Below are positions 6,655-13,019 of a stretch of 13,019 bases of DNA, one piece after another. How positions within the stretch are numbered: the stretch's first letter is position 1; each line of letters begins with the position of its first letter. This stretch comes from Burkholderiaceae bacterium (lineage in GTDB: Bacteria > Pseudomonadota > Gammaproteobacteria > Burkholderiales > Burkholderiaceae_C). The position numbers and the translations under genes are program-made. Location of the stretch: the NCBI GenBank assembly GCA_029864165.1, contig JAOTTZ010000019.1, forward strand, positions 1-13,019, read 5' to 3'. The notes under the pieces were generated by a model that was not told the DNA's origin, searched no databases, and was given only the letters and a program-made list of their open reading frames with translations.

Positions 6655-8649
6655 TCAAGCGCGTGATGCGATGAGCGCGGCATGCGAGTCTCGCAGCAGG
6701 GCTTCGAATTTTTCGATGGGCTTGGCCCTGCAAAACAGGTAACCCTGCATCAAATCGCAGTGATGTAAATCGGCCAGGAAATGCCGTTGCGCTTCAGTCT
6801 CCACCCCTTGTGCGACAACCTTGATGTCCAAGTTATGGGCCAGGTGCACGATCGCAGCGCAGACCTTCTCGTCGCTCTCGTCACGGCCAATACCGGCAAC
6901 AAACGAGCGATCGATCTTCAGTTGCTCTACCGGCAACCGCTTGAGGTCAGGCAATGACGAATAGCCGGTACCAAAGTCGTCCAGGCAAAACCCAACCCCC
7001 AGTTCGCGCAGCGCCCGCATCTTGTACGCGGCGTCGGCAACGTTGTCGAGCAGAACACTCCCGACAAGCTCGAGCTTGAGCCGCTGTGGCGGTGCTCCGG
7101 TCGCGGCCAGAACTTCCACGACCTTGGTGTGAAAATCACTCTGGTAAAACTGCTTGGCGCTGACGTTGACCGAGAGCGTCACCCCCCGGGCATAGTCGAG
7201 GTTTTGCCAGCGTTTGAGTTGTTCACACACAGTTCGCAGCGCCCACTCTCCCATGGGAACAATGAGCCCGCTGTCTTCGGCAACCGCAATAAACTCGCCC
7301 GGCATGACCAGCGACTGACCGACGGGCTGCCAACGCAACAGCGCTTCCCCGCCAACAATTTCCCCGTTGGCTTTGACCTGCGGGTGGTAGTGCAGCAGCA
7401 ATTCGTTGGTGCACAGGGCATTGCGCAACGCTTGTTGCATGTCAGTGCGCGACTCGACCGCAGCCTGCATCGTCTGGCTGAAAAAACAGATGGCGTTGCG
7501 GCCAGCATCCTTGGCTTGGTAAAGGGCCAAGTCGGCTTGCTTGAGCAGAACGTCCACCGATTCTCTCTGCCCCAAAAACAGCGTGACGCCCTGGCTGGGG
7601 CTGTTGTGATAAGCCGTGTTCACGTTGTCGAGATAGTAGGGCACGTTGAGTTTGTCGCGAACTTTCTCAGCAACGGTTTCCGCCAGCACAGCGGCGGCCG
7701 CGGCGTCGGTACCCAAGCCTTCCAGCATGACGACAAACTCATCGCCGCCAAAACGCGCGACGGTGTCGACCTCGCGGATGTGCTTGGTCAGGCGGCGAGC
7801 CACCTGAACCAGCAGTTGGTCGCCAACGTCATGCCCATGGGTATCGTTGAGCAGTTTGAAGCGATCCAGATCCAGAAAAATAATCGCGCCGTACTGCTGC
7901 TTACGCGCGCTGAGAACGAGCGCTTGGTTGATGCGGTCAACGAACATGCGGCGATTGGCCAACCCGGTCAGGGCATCGCGAAAGGCCAGGTCGCCAATCT
8001 CTGCGTCGCGATCCTGGAGTTGTTGCAACGTTTTACGTTGGCGCGCCAGCGAAACGATCAGGCTCAACACGCCGAGAGTGAACAAACCAACGCCCACGAA
8101 CAGCCACGAACGCAGTGTTGCCAAGTGCTTACGTTGCACCGTGGCCAGCTCGATGGACGTCTGAAACACCGTATCGCGGATAACTTGTGCACGCTTTCTA
8201 AGTTCGGACCACATCTCTTGCTGCGCGGCGATTTGCGCGCGAAAGCGGGCTTCAGCAACCGGTGTATCCGCCGCGCCATCGACGGCCACCAGCGTTTCAA
8301 CCCGGCTGAGTACGGGGCCTATAGCATGATGGAATCGTCGTAACTCCGGATCGCTTTCCTCATAAAGCAAGCGGTTGTCGTACACGCGCAGAACGACCAG
8401 ATCGAGCGCAAAACGCGCGTACTCCAAATTTTCGGCATTGGGTGCCAGCCGCACACGCATCAGTGCATTTTCCAGGCGGCCAATGTCGGTCATCAGGGCG
8501 GCAATATCACGCTCTTTGTGCAAGCTCGACAGTGGCAATTCCTCCTTGATGTGATGGATGCTGCCCGATATGACGACAACACTCGCGCCGGCAACCGCCA
8601 ACACCAGCAGCGCCAAGAAGGTAAAGACGCGGCTATGAGAATGGACCAC
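6655..8649 (-). CDS. Membrane GGDEF-EAL cyclic-di-GMP protein
   Basis: The product has 664 residues. TM1 spans about 8-28, a helical periplasmic sensor region 29-180, and TM2 181-202; a short coiled linker follows. The GGDEF domain (about 222-390) has an intact active site GGDEF at 301-305 and an intact inhibitory I-site RxxD (REVD, 292-295), so diguanylate cyclase activity is expected. The EAL domain (about 400-655) keeps EALLR (435-439), Asn495, Glu527, DDFGTGYSS (557-565), Lys578 and Gln635. Two conserved acidic positions are lost: the second Glu of the E-x-x-E motif is Gly530 (ELVG), and the Glu of A-E-G-V-E is Gln614. Phosphodiesterase activity is therefore doubtful. The GTG start lies 28 bp after the SUOX-fold gene, in an apparent operon with it. 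That partner is likely to be sensed by the periplasmic domain (inference). Confidence 0.93.
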   Translation of the reverse strand: MVHSHSRVFTFLALLVLAVAGASVVVISGSIHHIKEELPLSSLHKERDIAALMTDIGRLENALMRVRLAPNAENLEYARFALDLVVLRVYDNRLLYEESDPELRRFHHAIGPVLSRVETLVAVDGAADTPVAEARFRAQIAAQQEMWSELRKRAQVIRDTVFQTSIELATVQRKHLATLRSWLFVGVGLFTLGVLSLIVSLARQRKTLQQLQDRDAEIGDLAFRDALTGLANRRMFVDRINQALVLSARKQQYGAIIFLDLDRFKLLNDTHGHDVGDQLLVQVARRLTKHIREVDTVARFGGDEFVVMLEGLGTDAAAAAVLAETVAEKVRDKLNVPYYLDNVNTAYHNSPSQGVTLFLGQRESVDVLLKQADLALYQAKDAGRNAICFFSQTMQAAVESRTDMQQALRNALCTNELLLHYHPQVKANGEIVGGEALLRWQPVGQSLVMPGEFIAVAEDSGLIVPMGEWALRTVCEQLKRWQNLDYARGVTLSVNVSAKQFYQSDFHTKVVEVLAATGAPPQRLKLELVGSVLLDNVADAAYKMRALRELGVGFCLDDFGTGYSSLPDLKRLPVEQLKIDRSFVAGIGRDESDEKVCAAIVHLAHNLDIKVVAQGVETEAQRHFLADLHHCDLMQGYLFCRAKPIEKFEALLRDSHAALIASRA

Positions 8650-8677
8650 GGGCCGTGAAGGGATAGGTGCTGAGATC

Positions 8678-9241
8678 TCAGCGCGATACGGGCTCGATTT
8701 GCCTCACCATCCAGACCCAACGCAGACGATACAGGTCATCCTGCAGCGTCTTGTCCGAGTCGCGCGGATAGATCACCCGCAGCGGGCCTTTGTCTCGCAA
8801 GTCCAGAGGCTTGCCATTCTTGCGCGTCGCCAATATCAGCGGCCAGCGTGTCCAGTCCTCGCGGGGCAACACCTGAGAATATCCGTCGAGCCCAAAAACG
8901 CGTACCTGGGCCACTTCGGCAATGCCGACACTCTTGAGCACGTCGGCCAAGCGCGGGCCCTCGTAGGTACCTTGGTCTTCCGGCCAAAAGGTCCTGGTGG
9001 TAATGCGTTGCATACCCAGGGCCTCCAACTCGGCCAAGGTGAGTGACTTAGCTCCTTGCGAGGTGCTGACCGACAACACTGTTTCTTGTGCTTTCGCCCC
9101 AGCAAGCGAACGAGCAACTTCAGCCGCGGGCGGCGCCGAGACATTCGGCACCTCCGACCGGACCGTCGTCGGCAAGGCCAGAAAACCCGTGACGACGAGG
9201 CTGAACCCCAAAGCGCGCAGGCCGGAACAGACCGGTTTCAC
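8678..9241 (-). CDS. Periplasmic sulfite-oxidase-fold protein lacking the Mo-ligand Cys
   Basis: The 187-residue product starts with a Sec signal peptide (MKPVCSGLRALGFSLVVTGF, cleavage near residue 30). GTG 9241 is chosen because GGGAG lies 8 nt upstream and the signal is well formed; a TTG at 9256 is possible. The mature part resembles a shortened oxidoreductase molybdopterin-binding (SUOX) fold: LTLAELEALG, ITTRTFWPEDQGTYEGPRLADVLKSVG, the FGLDGYSQVLPREDW segment, and the closing KGPLRVIYPRD...RWVWMVRQIEP. Unlike true molybdoenzymes, the mature chain has no cysteine at all, so the usual Mo-thiolate ligand is absent. It is also about half the usual catalytic size. Small proteins of this kind often sit beside GGDEF/EAL or histidine kinase genes. 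A periplasmic ligand-binding or accessory sensor for the downstream c-di-GMP protein is the likely role (inference). Confidence 0.8.
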   Translation of the reverse strand: MKPVCSGLRALGFSLVVTGFLALPTTVRSEVPNVSAPPAAEVARSLAGAKAQETVLSVSTSQGAKSLTLAELEALGMQRITTRTFWPEDQGTYEGPRLADVLKSVGIAEVAQVRVFGLDGYSQVLPREDWTRWPLILATRKNGKPLDLRDKGPLRVIYPRDSDKTLQDDLYRLRWVWMVRQIEPVSR

Positions 9242-9336
9242 AGTGGACGCTCCCAAGGGGCCTGTAAGATCATTTCCATGGCGTTCTTTTTAACTGTGTT
9301 TGCAGGCACCACACGCTGTGGTCAGAAGATCAGCAT

Positions 9337-9361
9337 AAAAAAATGCAACCGGGCCCGCTGC
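9337..9361 (-). terminator. Candidate intrinsic terminator of the J-domain gene
   Basis: Read on the minus strand, a stem GCAGC/GTTGC (one G-T pair) encloses a GGGCCCG loop and is followed by A and then seven T. It lies about 127 bp after the J-domain stop and before the SUOX-fold gene, so it would separate these two transcription units. The stem is short, hence moderate confidence. Confidence 0.45.
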
Positions 9362-9487
9362 TGGCCAATACTACGCTTCGCGCGACGCCTGTTCCAAGGA
9401 TTCAAACGCCACTGAACAAATTACAACCATCGCAGTGCGGTGGCACCATTCAAAACCTGCTTCTTCGGCCCGCGTCCCGCAGCGCCG

Positions 9488-10594
9488 TCAGAAGAAAATG
9501 TTATCGAACTCGTCCTCGCGCAGCCGCTGACGCTTTAGCCAACGCTTGGTCACGGCCTTGTCGGCGAGCATGCGCATGTCGCGCTGGTGCATGGCCAGGT
9601 CGGCCCGAAGCTGCTTGGCGGCCTGGTCGATCAGCCGACCCAGCTGCGTCGGCTTCAGGCCCCAGCCAGGCGGCATACCGAAATCTAGTCGAAACAGGGC
9701 CTCTGCACGGGCGGTCTCGGCCTTCAACTCGGACAACTGCTCCGACAGCACTTTGTTGTAGTGCTTGATCCGTTGTGCACTGGCGCTGGCGATGTGACCG
9801 GCGTCCACCTGCTCGATCTGCAACTGCAATTCCAGCAAGGTGAGTAAGTCGTTCGCCGCGTAGGCCTGGTTGACCTTCTGCATCAGTGCGGTCTTGGCCT
9901 CGCGCTGCGCGGGATCTGGCTCGCGGTCAGGGTGCAATGCGCTTGCCAGCTTGCGAAAGATCTCGCGCACCGATTGCGTAGCAAGTTGCGCCTCGGTCTC
10001 GCGCAGCTGCTGCGCCGCAGTCTTACGGCGGCGACGGCCTCGGACATTGGGGTTCTCCGCCGTGTCGGCAGCTGCGGCCTGGGCGGCTAGCTTCTCCTGC
10101 GCACGTTTGTACAAATCTTCGTCGGAATCGATCTCTGATGCGTCACCCAGGTCCACACCGGTCATCATTTCCACGAAGTCCTTCATGGCCATGCGCGAAT
10201 TTTGTTGTTCAGTGTCGAAGCCGACTTCGTTGTGCTTGTCGAAAATCGCCTTCAGCGCTGGGTCTTCGTCTCCGCCGGCTGTCAAGACTTCGGCCACGCC
10301 GTCGCAAACCAGTTCGCGCAGGGCGGCACGCTCGGCCTTGGTCCACCCGGGCTGGTCCAGCAGACCGTCGAGCGCCAACGCCCATTGCCGCCGGGCATCG
10401 TTGAGGGCATCCACCAAGGGCCGGACCACCTGTGTGTGCGCCTGCACGTAAAGCGGCACGTTGTCGCGCCACGCAGTCAGCGTCTGGCGCGCTCGCTCGA
10501 TCTGACGGATCAGATTGTTGAACCGCTTTTGCGCCGGCGTCAGTACCGGACCGCCTGTAGCGACAGAGATTTGTACACCTTGCAGCGTGGTCAT
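9488..10594 (-). CDS. J-domain (DnaJ-like) co-chaperone, class C
   Basis: The 368-residue cytoplasmic protein has a J domain embedded in its second half. Helix II reads SVREIFRKLASAL, the HPD tripeptide at 221-223 stimulates Hsp70 ATPase, and helix III is KTALMQKVNQAYAAND. There is no Gly/Phe linker, zinc finger or DnaJ C-terminal substrate domain, so it is a type III J protein, not DnaJ itself. Long charged helical regions flank the J domain. An RGRRRRK basic patch lies at about 185-191, and an Ala/Gln-rich stretch precedes it. The start is set by a strong GGAGG (10603-10607) 8 nt before ATG 10594; the frame is open further upstream to 10675 but lacks support. No dnaK or grpE is nearby. The client is unknown; such orphan J proteins are common in betaproteobacteria. 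Confidence 0.88.
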   Translation of the reverse strand: MTTLQGVQISVATGGPVLTPAQKRFNNLIRQIERARQTLTAWRDNVPLYVQAHTQVVRPLVDALNDARRQWALALDGLLDQPGWTKAERAALRELVCDGVAEVLTAGGDEDPALKAIFDKHNEVGFDTEQQNSRMAMKDFVEMMTGVDLGDASEIDSDEDLYKRAQEKLAAQAAAADTAENPNVRGRRRRKTAAQQLRETEAQLATQSVREIFRKLASALHPDREPDPAQREAKTALMQKVNQAYAANDLLTLLELQLQIEQVDAGHIASASAQRIKHYNKVLSEQLSELKAETARAEALFRLDFGMPPGWGLKPTQLGRLIDQAAKQLRADLAMHQRDMRMLADKAVTKRWLKRQRLREDEFDNIFF

Positions 10595-10731
10595 GCGTGG
10601 TTCCTCCAGCGAAACGCCGCATTCTCCTACAAGCTGCGGGCGCGGCCGGCGGTGCCTAAAACGACGCCGCGACAACCAACTGTGCGTGTTGGGCCGTTAA
10701 TACCGCGTGGAGCATCTTCGAGATCTGCCAC

Positions 10732-11169
10732 TCATCCAACCAGCGGATCACGAACGTCGAGAAACAAAAACTTTCTGAAATCCCTATCCTGCGTGTAAAG
10801 CGTCTTGACGCCATGTTGCCTCAACACGGCTGCGAGGTGCGCATCGGGTACCAGGTTGCCGCGTGTCGGCACGTCACCCGTGATCTCGCGGTAGAGCTCC
10901 CAGAAACCGTCCTCCTCGCCAATGACCCGGCAGTGGGGCGTGGCCATCAAAGCCTCGACGTTACGTGCGGCTTCATCGTGCGTCAGCGGCCGGCCGAAGA
11001 TCGCCGGGTGCGTGGCAATGCGCACATAGCTCATCAGCGTCAGCCATGCAAGGCAAAAAACCTCACGCGCGCTCGCGCAATGGTGCAGGAACTCCTTGGC
11101 CTTGACATGCCGCGTGCTACTTGCGTCCGAGGCATACAACAAGATGTTGACATCAACGCCAAAGCTCAT
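10732..11169 (-). CDS. vapC: VapC-like PIN-domain toxin ribonuclease
   Basis: The product has 145 residues. PIN-domain toxins are Mg2+-dependent RNases that typically cut tRNA or rRNA when freed from the antitoxin. The first active-site Asp is residue 6 in GVDVNILLYA. The distal acidic cluster is PDAHLAA (Asp109) and TQDRDF (Asp128, Asp130). The SYVRIATHP...F..PLTHDEA segment is typical of the subgroup annotated as TA system VapC family ribonuclease, whose mid-protein acidic position is less conserved. The ATG overlaps the antitoxin stop as ATGA, so translation is coupled. It appears intact: full length, with no frameshift. The target RNA cannot be told from sequence. Confidence 0.92.
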   Translation of the reverse strand: MSFGVDVNILLYASDASSTRHVKAKEFLHHCASAREVFCLAWLTLMSYVRIATHPAIFGRPLTHDEAARNVEALMATPHCRVIGEEDGFWELYREITGDVPTRGNLVPDAHLAAVLRQHGVKTLYTQDRDFRKFLFLDVRDPLVG

Positions 11170-11405
11170 CGCGACGCGCTGTCCATCGCGTCCAGCAGCG
11201 CATGCTTGTCAGCCAGGTTCACGCGCGCATTCATAGGCTTGGAGGCCCAGTGAAACGTCGCCCCCCGCGTTGACGGCTTATCGGTCTGGGCGAGAGACTG
11301 GGCCAGTAAGTCCGACACGACCCGGCCTAAAGACTTGCTCTGCCGCTTTTGAAGACGCTTGACTTGTTTCAGGATCGGATCGTCGATATCGACGGTGGTG
11401 CGCAT
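11166..11405 (-). CDS. vapB: VapB-like ribbon-helix-helix antitoxin
   Basis: The 79-residue product starts MRTTVDIDDPILKQVKRLQ, the typical DNA-binding ribbon-helix-helix N-terminus, with helix 2 around SLGRVVSDLLAQSLA. The C-terminal tail (about 42-79, through FHWASKPMNARVNLADKHALLDAMDS) would wrap and inhibit the PIN toxin. It should repress its own promoter, alone or with VapC. The ATG at 11405 is chosen because it fits the family; a further in-frame ATG at 11432 lies inside the operator. There is no Shine-Dalgarno; the predicted -10 ends 8 nt upstream, so the message may be nearly leaderless. It overlaps vapC by 4 bp. Confidence 0.9.
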   Translation of the reverse strand: MRTTVDIDDPILKQVKRLQKRQSKSLGRVVSDLLAQSLAQTDKPSTRGATFHWASKPMNARVNLADKHALLDAMDSASR

Positions 11406-11411
11406 GATGCG

Positions 11412-11442
11412 TGATGCTAATATGAGGTACATCAGATGTCAA
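11412..11442 (-). promoter_or_regulatory. vapBC promoter and operator
   Basis: On the minus strand there is a perfect -35 TTGACA (11437-11442), a 17-bp spacer, and a -10 TAGCAT (11414-11419). A TGATG-N13-CATCA inverted repeat (11412-11416 and 11430-11434) covers the -10 and most of the spacer. A repressor bound there would block RNA polymerase, as expected for autoregulation by VapB or the VapBC complex. The promoter match is good at -35 and moderate at -10. Confidence 0.55.
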
Positions 11443-11516
11443 CCACCACCAACTGCCGCCACCAACTGCTGCGATGCGCAATTCCGCGCGACGCTCAAAC
11501 GCGTTGGCAGGCGGGC

Positions 11517-12431
11517 TCAACCCATGCTGCGAGCGCTAGCGTACTCGCGCGGCGCGGGGCCGGTCGCCTTCGGCGCGGCGCTCCGCAGGCCGATGGCGCG
11601 AACCCGCTGGCCAAACGCCATGAAACTTCCGGCGCGGGCCGTTGCCCGCCACGACGGTTCGGTGTTGCTGTGGCCCCAATAATCGCCGTGATCCGCGCCC
11701 GAGATTTCGATTGCGTCCACCATCCCCGCCACGGTCGGCGGTGGTCGTTCGTGTCCCAGCGCCAAGGGAAACATGCCCTCTCCACGCCCCGCCGCGAACT
11801 GGCCGGGAGGAAATGCACCCGTGAGCACGATGTCGCGCCCGGAGTACAGCACCAGCACCTGCTGGGCACGCACCATGGCCGACTCGAGTCGCCCGCCCCA
11901 TTCCACCTGAAACACCGGTACCGCCGCGGCCATCAGACATACTTTGCCGACCCGCGGCCGGGCAGCCAAAGCGCGGATAGCCTCCAGGACCACCCGGCAC
12001 CCCAGCGAATGCCCGATGAAGTGGACGATCTCTAGGTTGGGCAACCGCCCAAGAAAGTTTGCAAGCACGGGACCAGCTTTCTTGGCCGTGCCCACCGCGA
12101 ACGGATAAACGAGGAAATCGACGAGATCGGCCTTCCCCCACGCCGCATCGCCGGGCCAGTGCGCGTCCGCAAGCATCGTTTCCAGCGACGGCGGCAGCAG
12201 GCTCGGGTCGCGACGGTATTGCTGATTGCGAAAACCCTGAAATGCGGCGGCCGCCTCGCCATAGTGGTTGTTGAATCCGTGCACGAGTACGACCGCCTCG
12301 CGTCGACCATCGCCGGCCCCGTTGCGCAACTCCAATACGGTCTGCCTCAACGCCCCGCCTTCGAGACGATGACGAAGCTGGAAGATCACCCCGGGTCGGT
12401 AATCCACCGGCGGGTCGAAATACCTAGCCAC
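11517..12431 (-). CDS. Alpha/beta hydrolase of unknown substrate
   Basis: The 304-residue protein has a serine hydrolase fold. The oxyanion strand and turn VLVHGFNNHYGEAAAAFQGF is at about 48-67, and the nucleophile elbow GHSLG at 140-144 (Ser142). A probable acid is Asp200 in YSGRD and a probable histidine is His248 in ISGADHGDYW. The HGFNN form recalls the DUF900-type uncharacterised hydrolases (esterase/lipase-like). No signal peptide or membrane segment is seen, so it is cytoplasmic or bound to its neighbour. The GTG start at 12431 lies inside the last codons of the upstream membrane-protein gene, giving an 8-bp overlap and implying coupled expression. The last 25 or so residues are low in complexity (Ala/Pro/Arg). 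The substrate cannot be told from sequence. Confidence 0.82.
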   Translation of the reverse strand: MARYFDPPVDYRPGVIFQLRHRLEGGALRQTVLELRNGAGDGRREAVVLVHGFNNHYGEAAAAFQGFRNQQYRRDPSLLPPSLETMLADAHWPGDAAWGKADLVDFLVYPFAVGTAKKAGPVLANFLGRLPNLEIVHFIGHSLGCRVVLEAIRALAARPRVGKVCLMAAAVPVFQVEWGGRLESAMVRAQQVLVLYSGRDIVLTGAFPPGQFAAGRGEGMFPLALGHERPPPTVAGMVDAIEISGADHGDYWGHSNTEPSWRATARAGSFMAFGQRVRAIGLRSAAPKATGPAPREYASARSMG

Positions 12432-13019
12432 CTTGGCGCACCTTCTTCAGGGCAACGACCAAGTCCTTGGCCACGGGCGCAAGGATGCCGCCCACGAGCG
12501 ACGCAACGAAGATGCGCAGCCATGTCAGCGGGTTGATCAATGCCCAGGCGGATGCACTGATCTCGATGTACGCCAAGCTGACGAACAGCAGCGCACCGCC
12601 CAGTGCAATCGACCACGCCTGGTTGCGGCGCGCCCACTGATACTTCATTGTTATCTGCAGGCTATCGAGCCTGCGCTTGACAAGCTTGCTCAGCCTGCTG
12701 AACGCGTCGACCCGTTCCTTCATCGCCTGGCGATTCCCGGAATCCTCCTCTGGCACCCGGGTCGACTCCTGCTGCCAACTTGAAATATCGTCTTCGCTCG
12801 CGCCCTGGGTCAGGAATCGGTAAAGCTGCGGGTAGACGGTGGGATTCGAAAGAGCGATGTCCGCGGCCTCTTGCATCTGCCCCAGCATGCGTTCGAGTTC
12901 CAGTGCGAACAAGGCATTCGACGGCAGGAGTTCGAACCGATCGCCTCGAATCCTGTCCAGCGCGTAGCGCGCGTCGAGATCCTGTCCCGTCGTCAGCAAA
13001 ACGAGCTGCCGGTACTCCT
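12424..13019 (-). CDS. Unknown two-TM membrane protein (N-terminus beyond window)
   Basis: The frame stays open to the window edge, so the true start is upstream; about 198 residues are visible. The N-terminal visible part is soluble and helical (RFELLPSNALFALELERMLGQM, then NPTVYPQLYRFLTQGA), followed by an acidic linker and a charged helix DAFSRLSKLVKRRLDSLQI. Two hydrophobic segments follow: AWSIALGGALLFVSLAYIEIS and, after a WALINPLTWL loop, LRIFVASLVGGILAPVAKDL. The chain ends with a short basic tail (KKVRQGG). This suggests a cytoplasmic domain anchored by a C-terminal hairpin in the inner membrane. I do not recognise the family. It overlaps the hydrolase gene by 8 bp and is almost certainly cotranscribed with it. 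Confidence 0.7.
   Translation of the reverse strand, partial: EYRQLVLLTTGQDLDARYALDRIRGDRFELLPSNALFALELERMLGQMQEAADIALSNPTVYPQLYRFLTQGASEDDISSWQQESTRVPEEDSGNRQAMKERVDAFSRLSKLVKRRLDSLQITMKYQWARRNQAWSIALGGALLFVSLAYIEISASAWALINPLTWLRIFVASLVGGILAPVAKDLVVALKKVRQGG

Noticed and set aside
7129..8343. 404-codon open frame on the plus strand opposite the GGDEF-EAL gene
   Set aside because: Shadow of the intact GGDEF domain on the other strand; composition is rich in His/Gln/Arg with no recognisable fold.
9308..9322. ACCACA/TGTGGT hairpin in the gap before the SUOX-fold gene
   Set aside because: Short stem with no T-tract on either strand next to it and no gene end to terminate.
9343..9768. Plus-strand open frame starting in the gap and running over the J-domain gene 3' end
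   Set aside because: Arg/Pro-rich, no ribosome-binding site, and mostly antisense to the J-domain gene; the gap holds a better-supported terminator.
10202..10798. Plus-strand open frame opposite the J-domain gene 5' end
   Set aside because: Antisense shadow with no domain features; the GGAGG-led J-domain start on the other strand explains the region.

Overview
The window looks like a chromosomal segment of a high-GC Gram-negative bacterium. A betaproteobacterium (Burkholderiales/Rhodocyclales type) is the best guess. This rests on the style of the proteins: a lipobox lipoprotein, a BrkB/YihY membrane protein, PdxH, a periplasmic sulfite-oxidase-fold protein paired with a GGDEF-EAL protein, and Gmd/Fcl. 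No rRNA, tRNA, CRISPR array, phage gene or intact insertion sequence is visible. Most of the content is ordinary accessory and housekeeping genes.

Layout. Plus-strand block (1-2757): the 3' end of an unknown, probably exported protein; a single-domain universal stress protein; a small unknown lipoprotein; a 167-bp palindromic MITE-like element (1873-2039); and a VIT/CCC1-family iron/manganese transporter whose start lies 16 bp past the element. From 2812 to the window end every gene is on the minus strand. Reading in the direction of transcription (right to left) these are: a truncated two-TM membrane protein overlapping an alpha/beta hydrolase gene; a vapBC-type toxin-antitoxin pair with its own promoter/operator; an orphan J-domain protein; a periplasmic SUOX-fold protein with a GGDEF-EAL protein 28 bp downstream; a BrkB/YihY membrane protein; pdxH; and gmd-fcl, the two-step route from GDP-mannose to GDP-L-fucose. 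The VIT gene and fcl converge at 2758-2811. No gap over 300 bases lacks a gene. The largest (9242-9487) holds a candidate terminator for the J-domain gene and presumably the promoter of the SUOX-fold gene.

How the genes work together. Three functional units are clear: gmd-fcl (nucleotide sugar for fucose-containing surface polysaccharide), vapB-vapC (ATGA overlap), and the SUOX-fold/GGDEF-EAL pair, which looks like a periplasmic sensor plus a c-di-GMP output module.

Most worth a second look: (1) the palindromic element at 1873-2039, built from four GTTTCA/TGAAAC half-sites; (2) two key glutamates of the EAL domain are changed although the GGDEF motif and I-site are intact; (3) the SUOX-fold partner has no cysteine in its mature part, so it cannot ligate molybdenum in the usual way; (4) the overlapping membrane-protein/hydrolase pair of unknown role; (5) an inverted repeat over the vapBC promoter, with a nearly leaderless vapB start. 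I saw no clear new multi-gene system.
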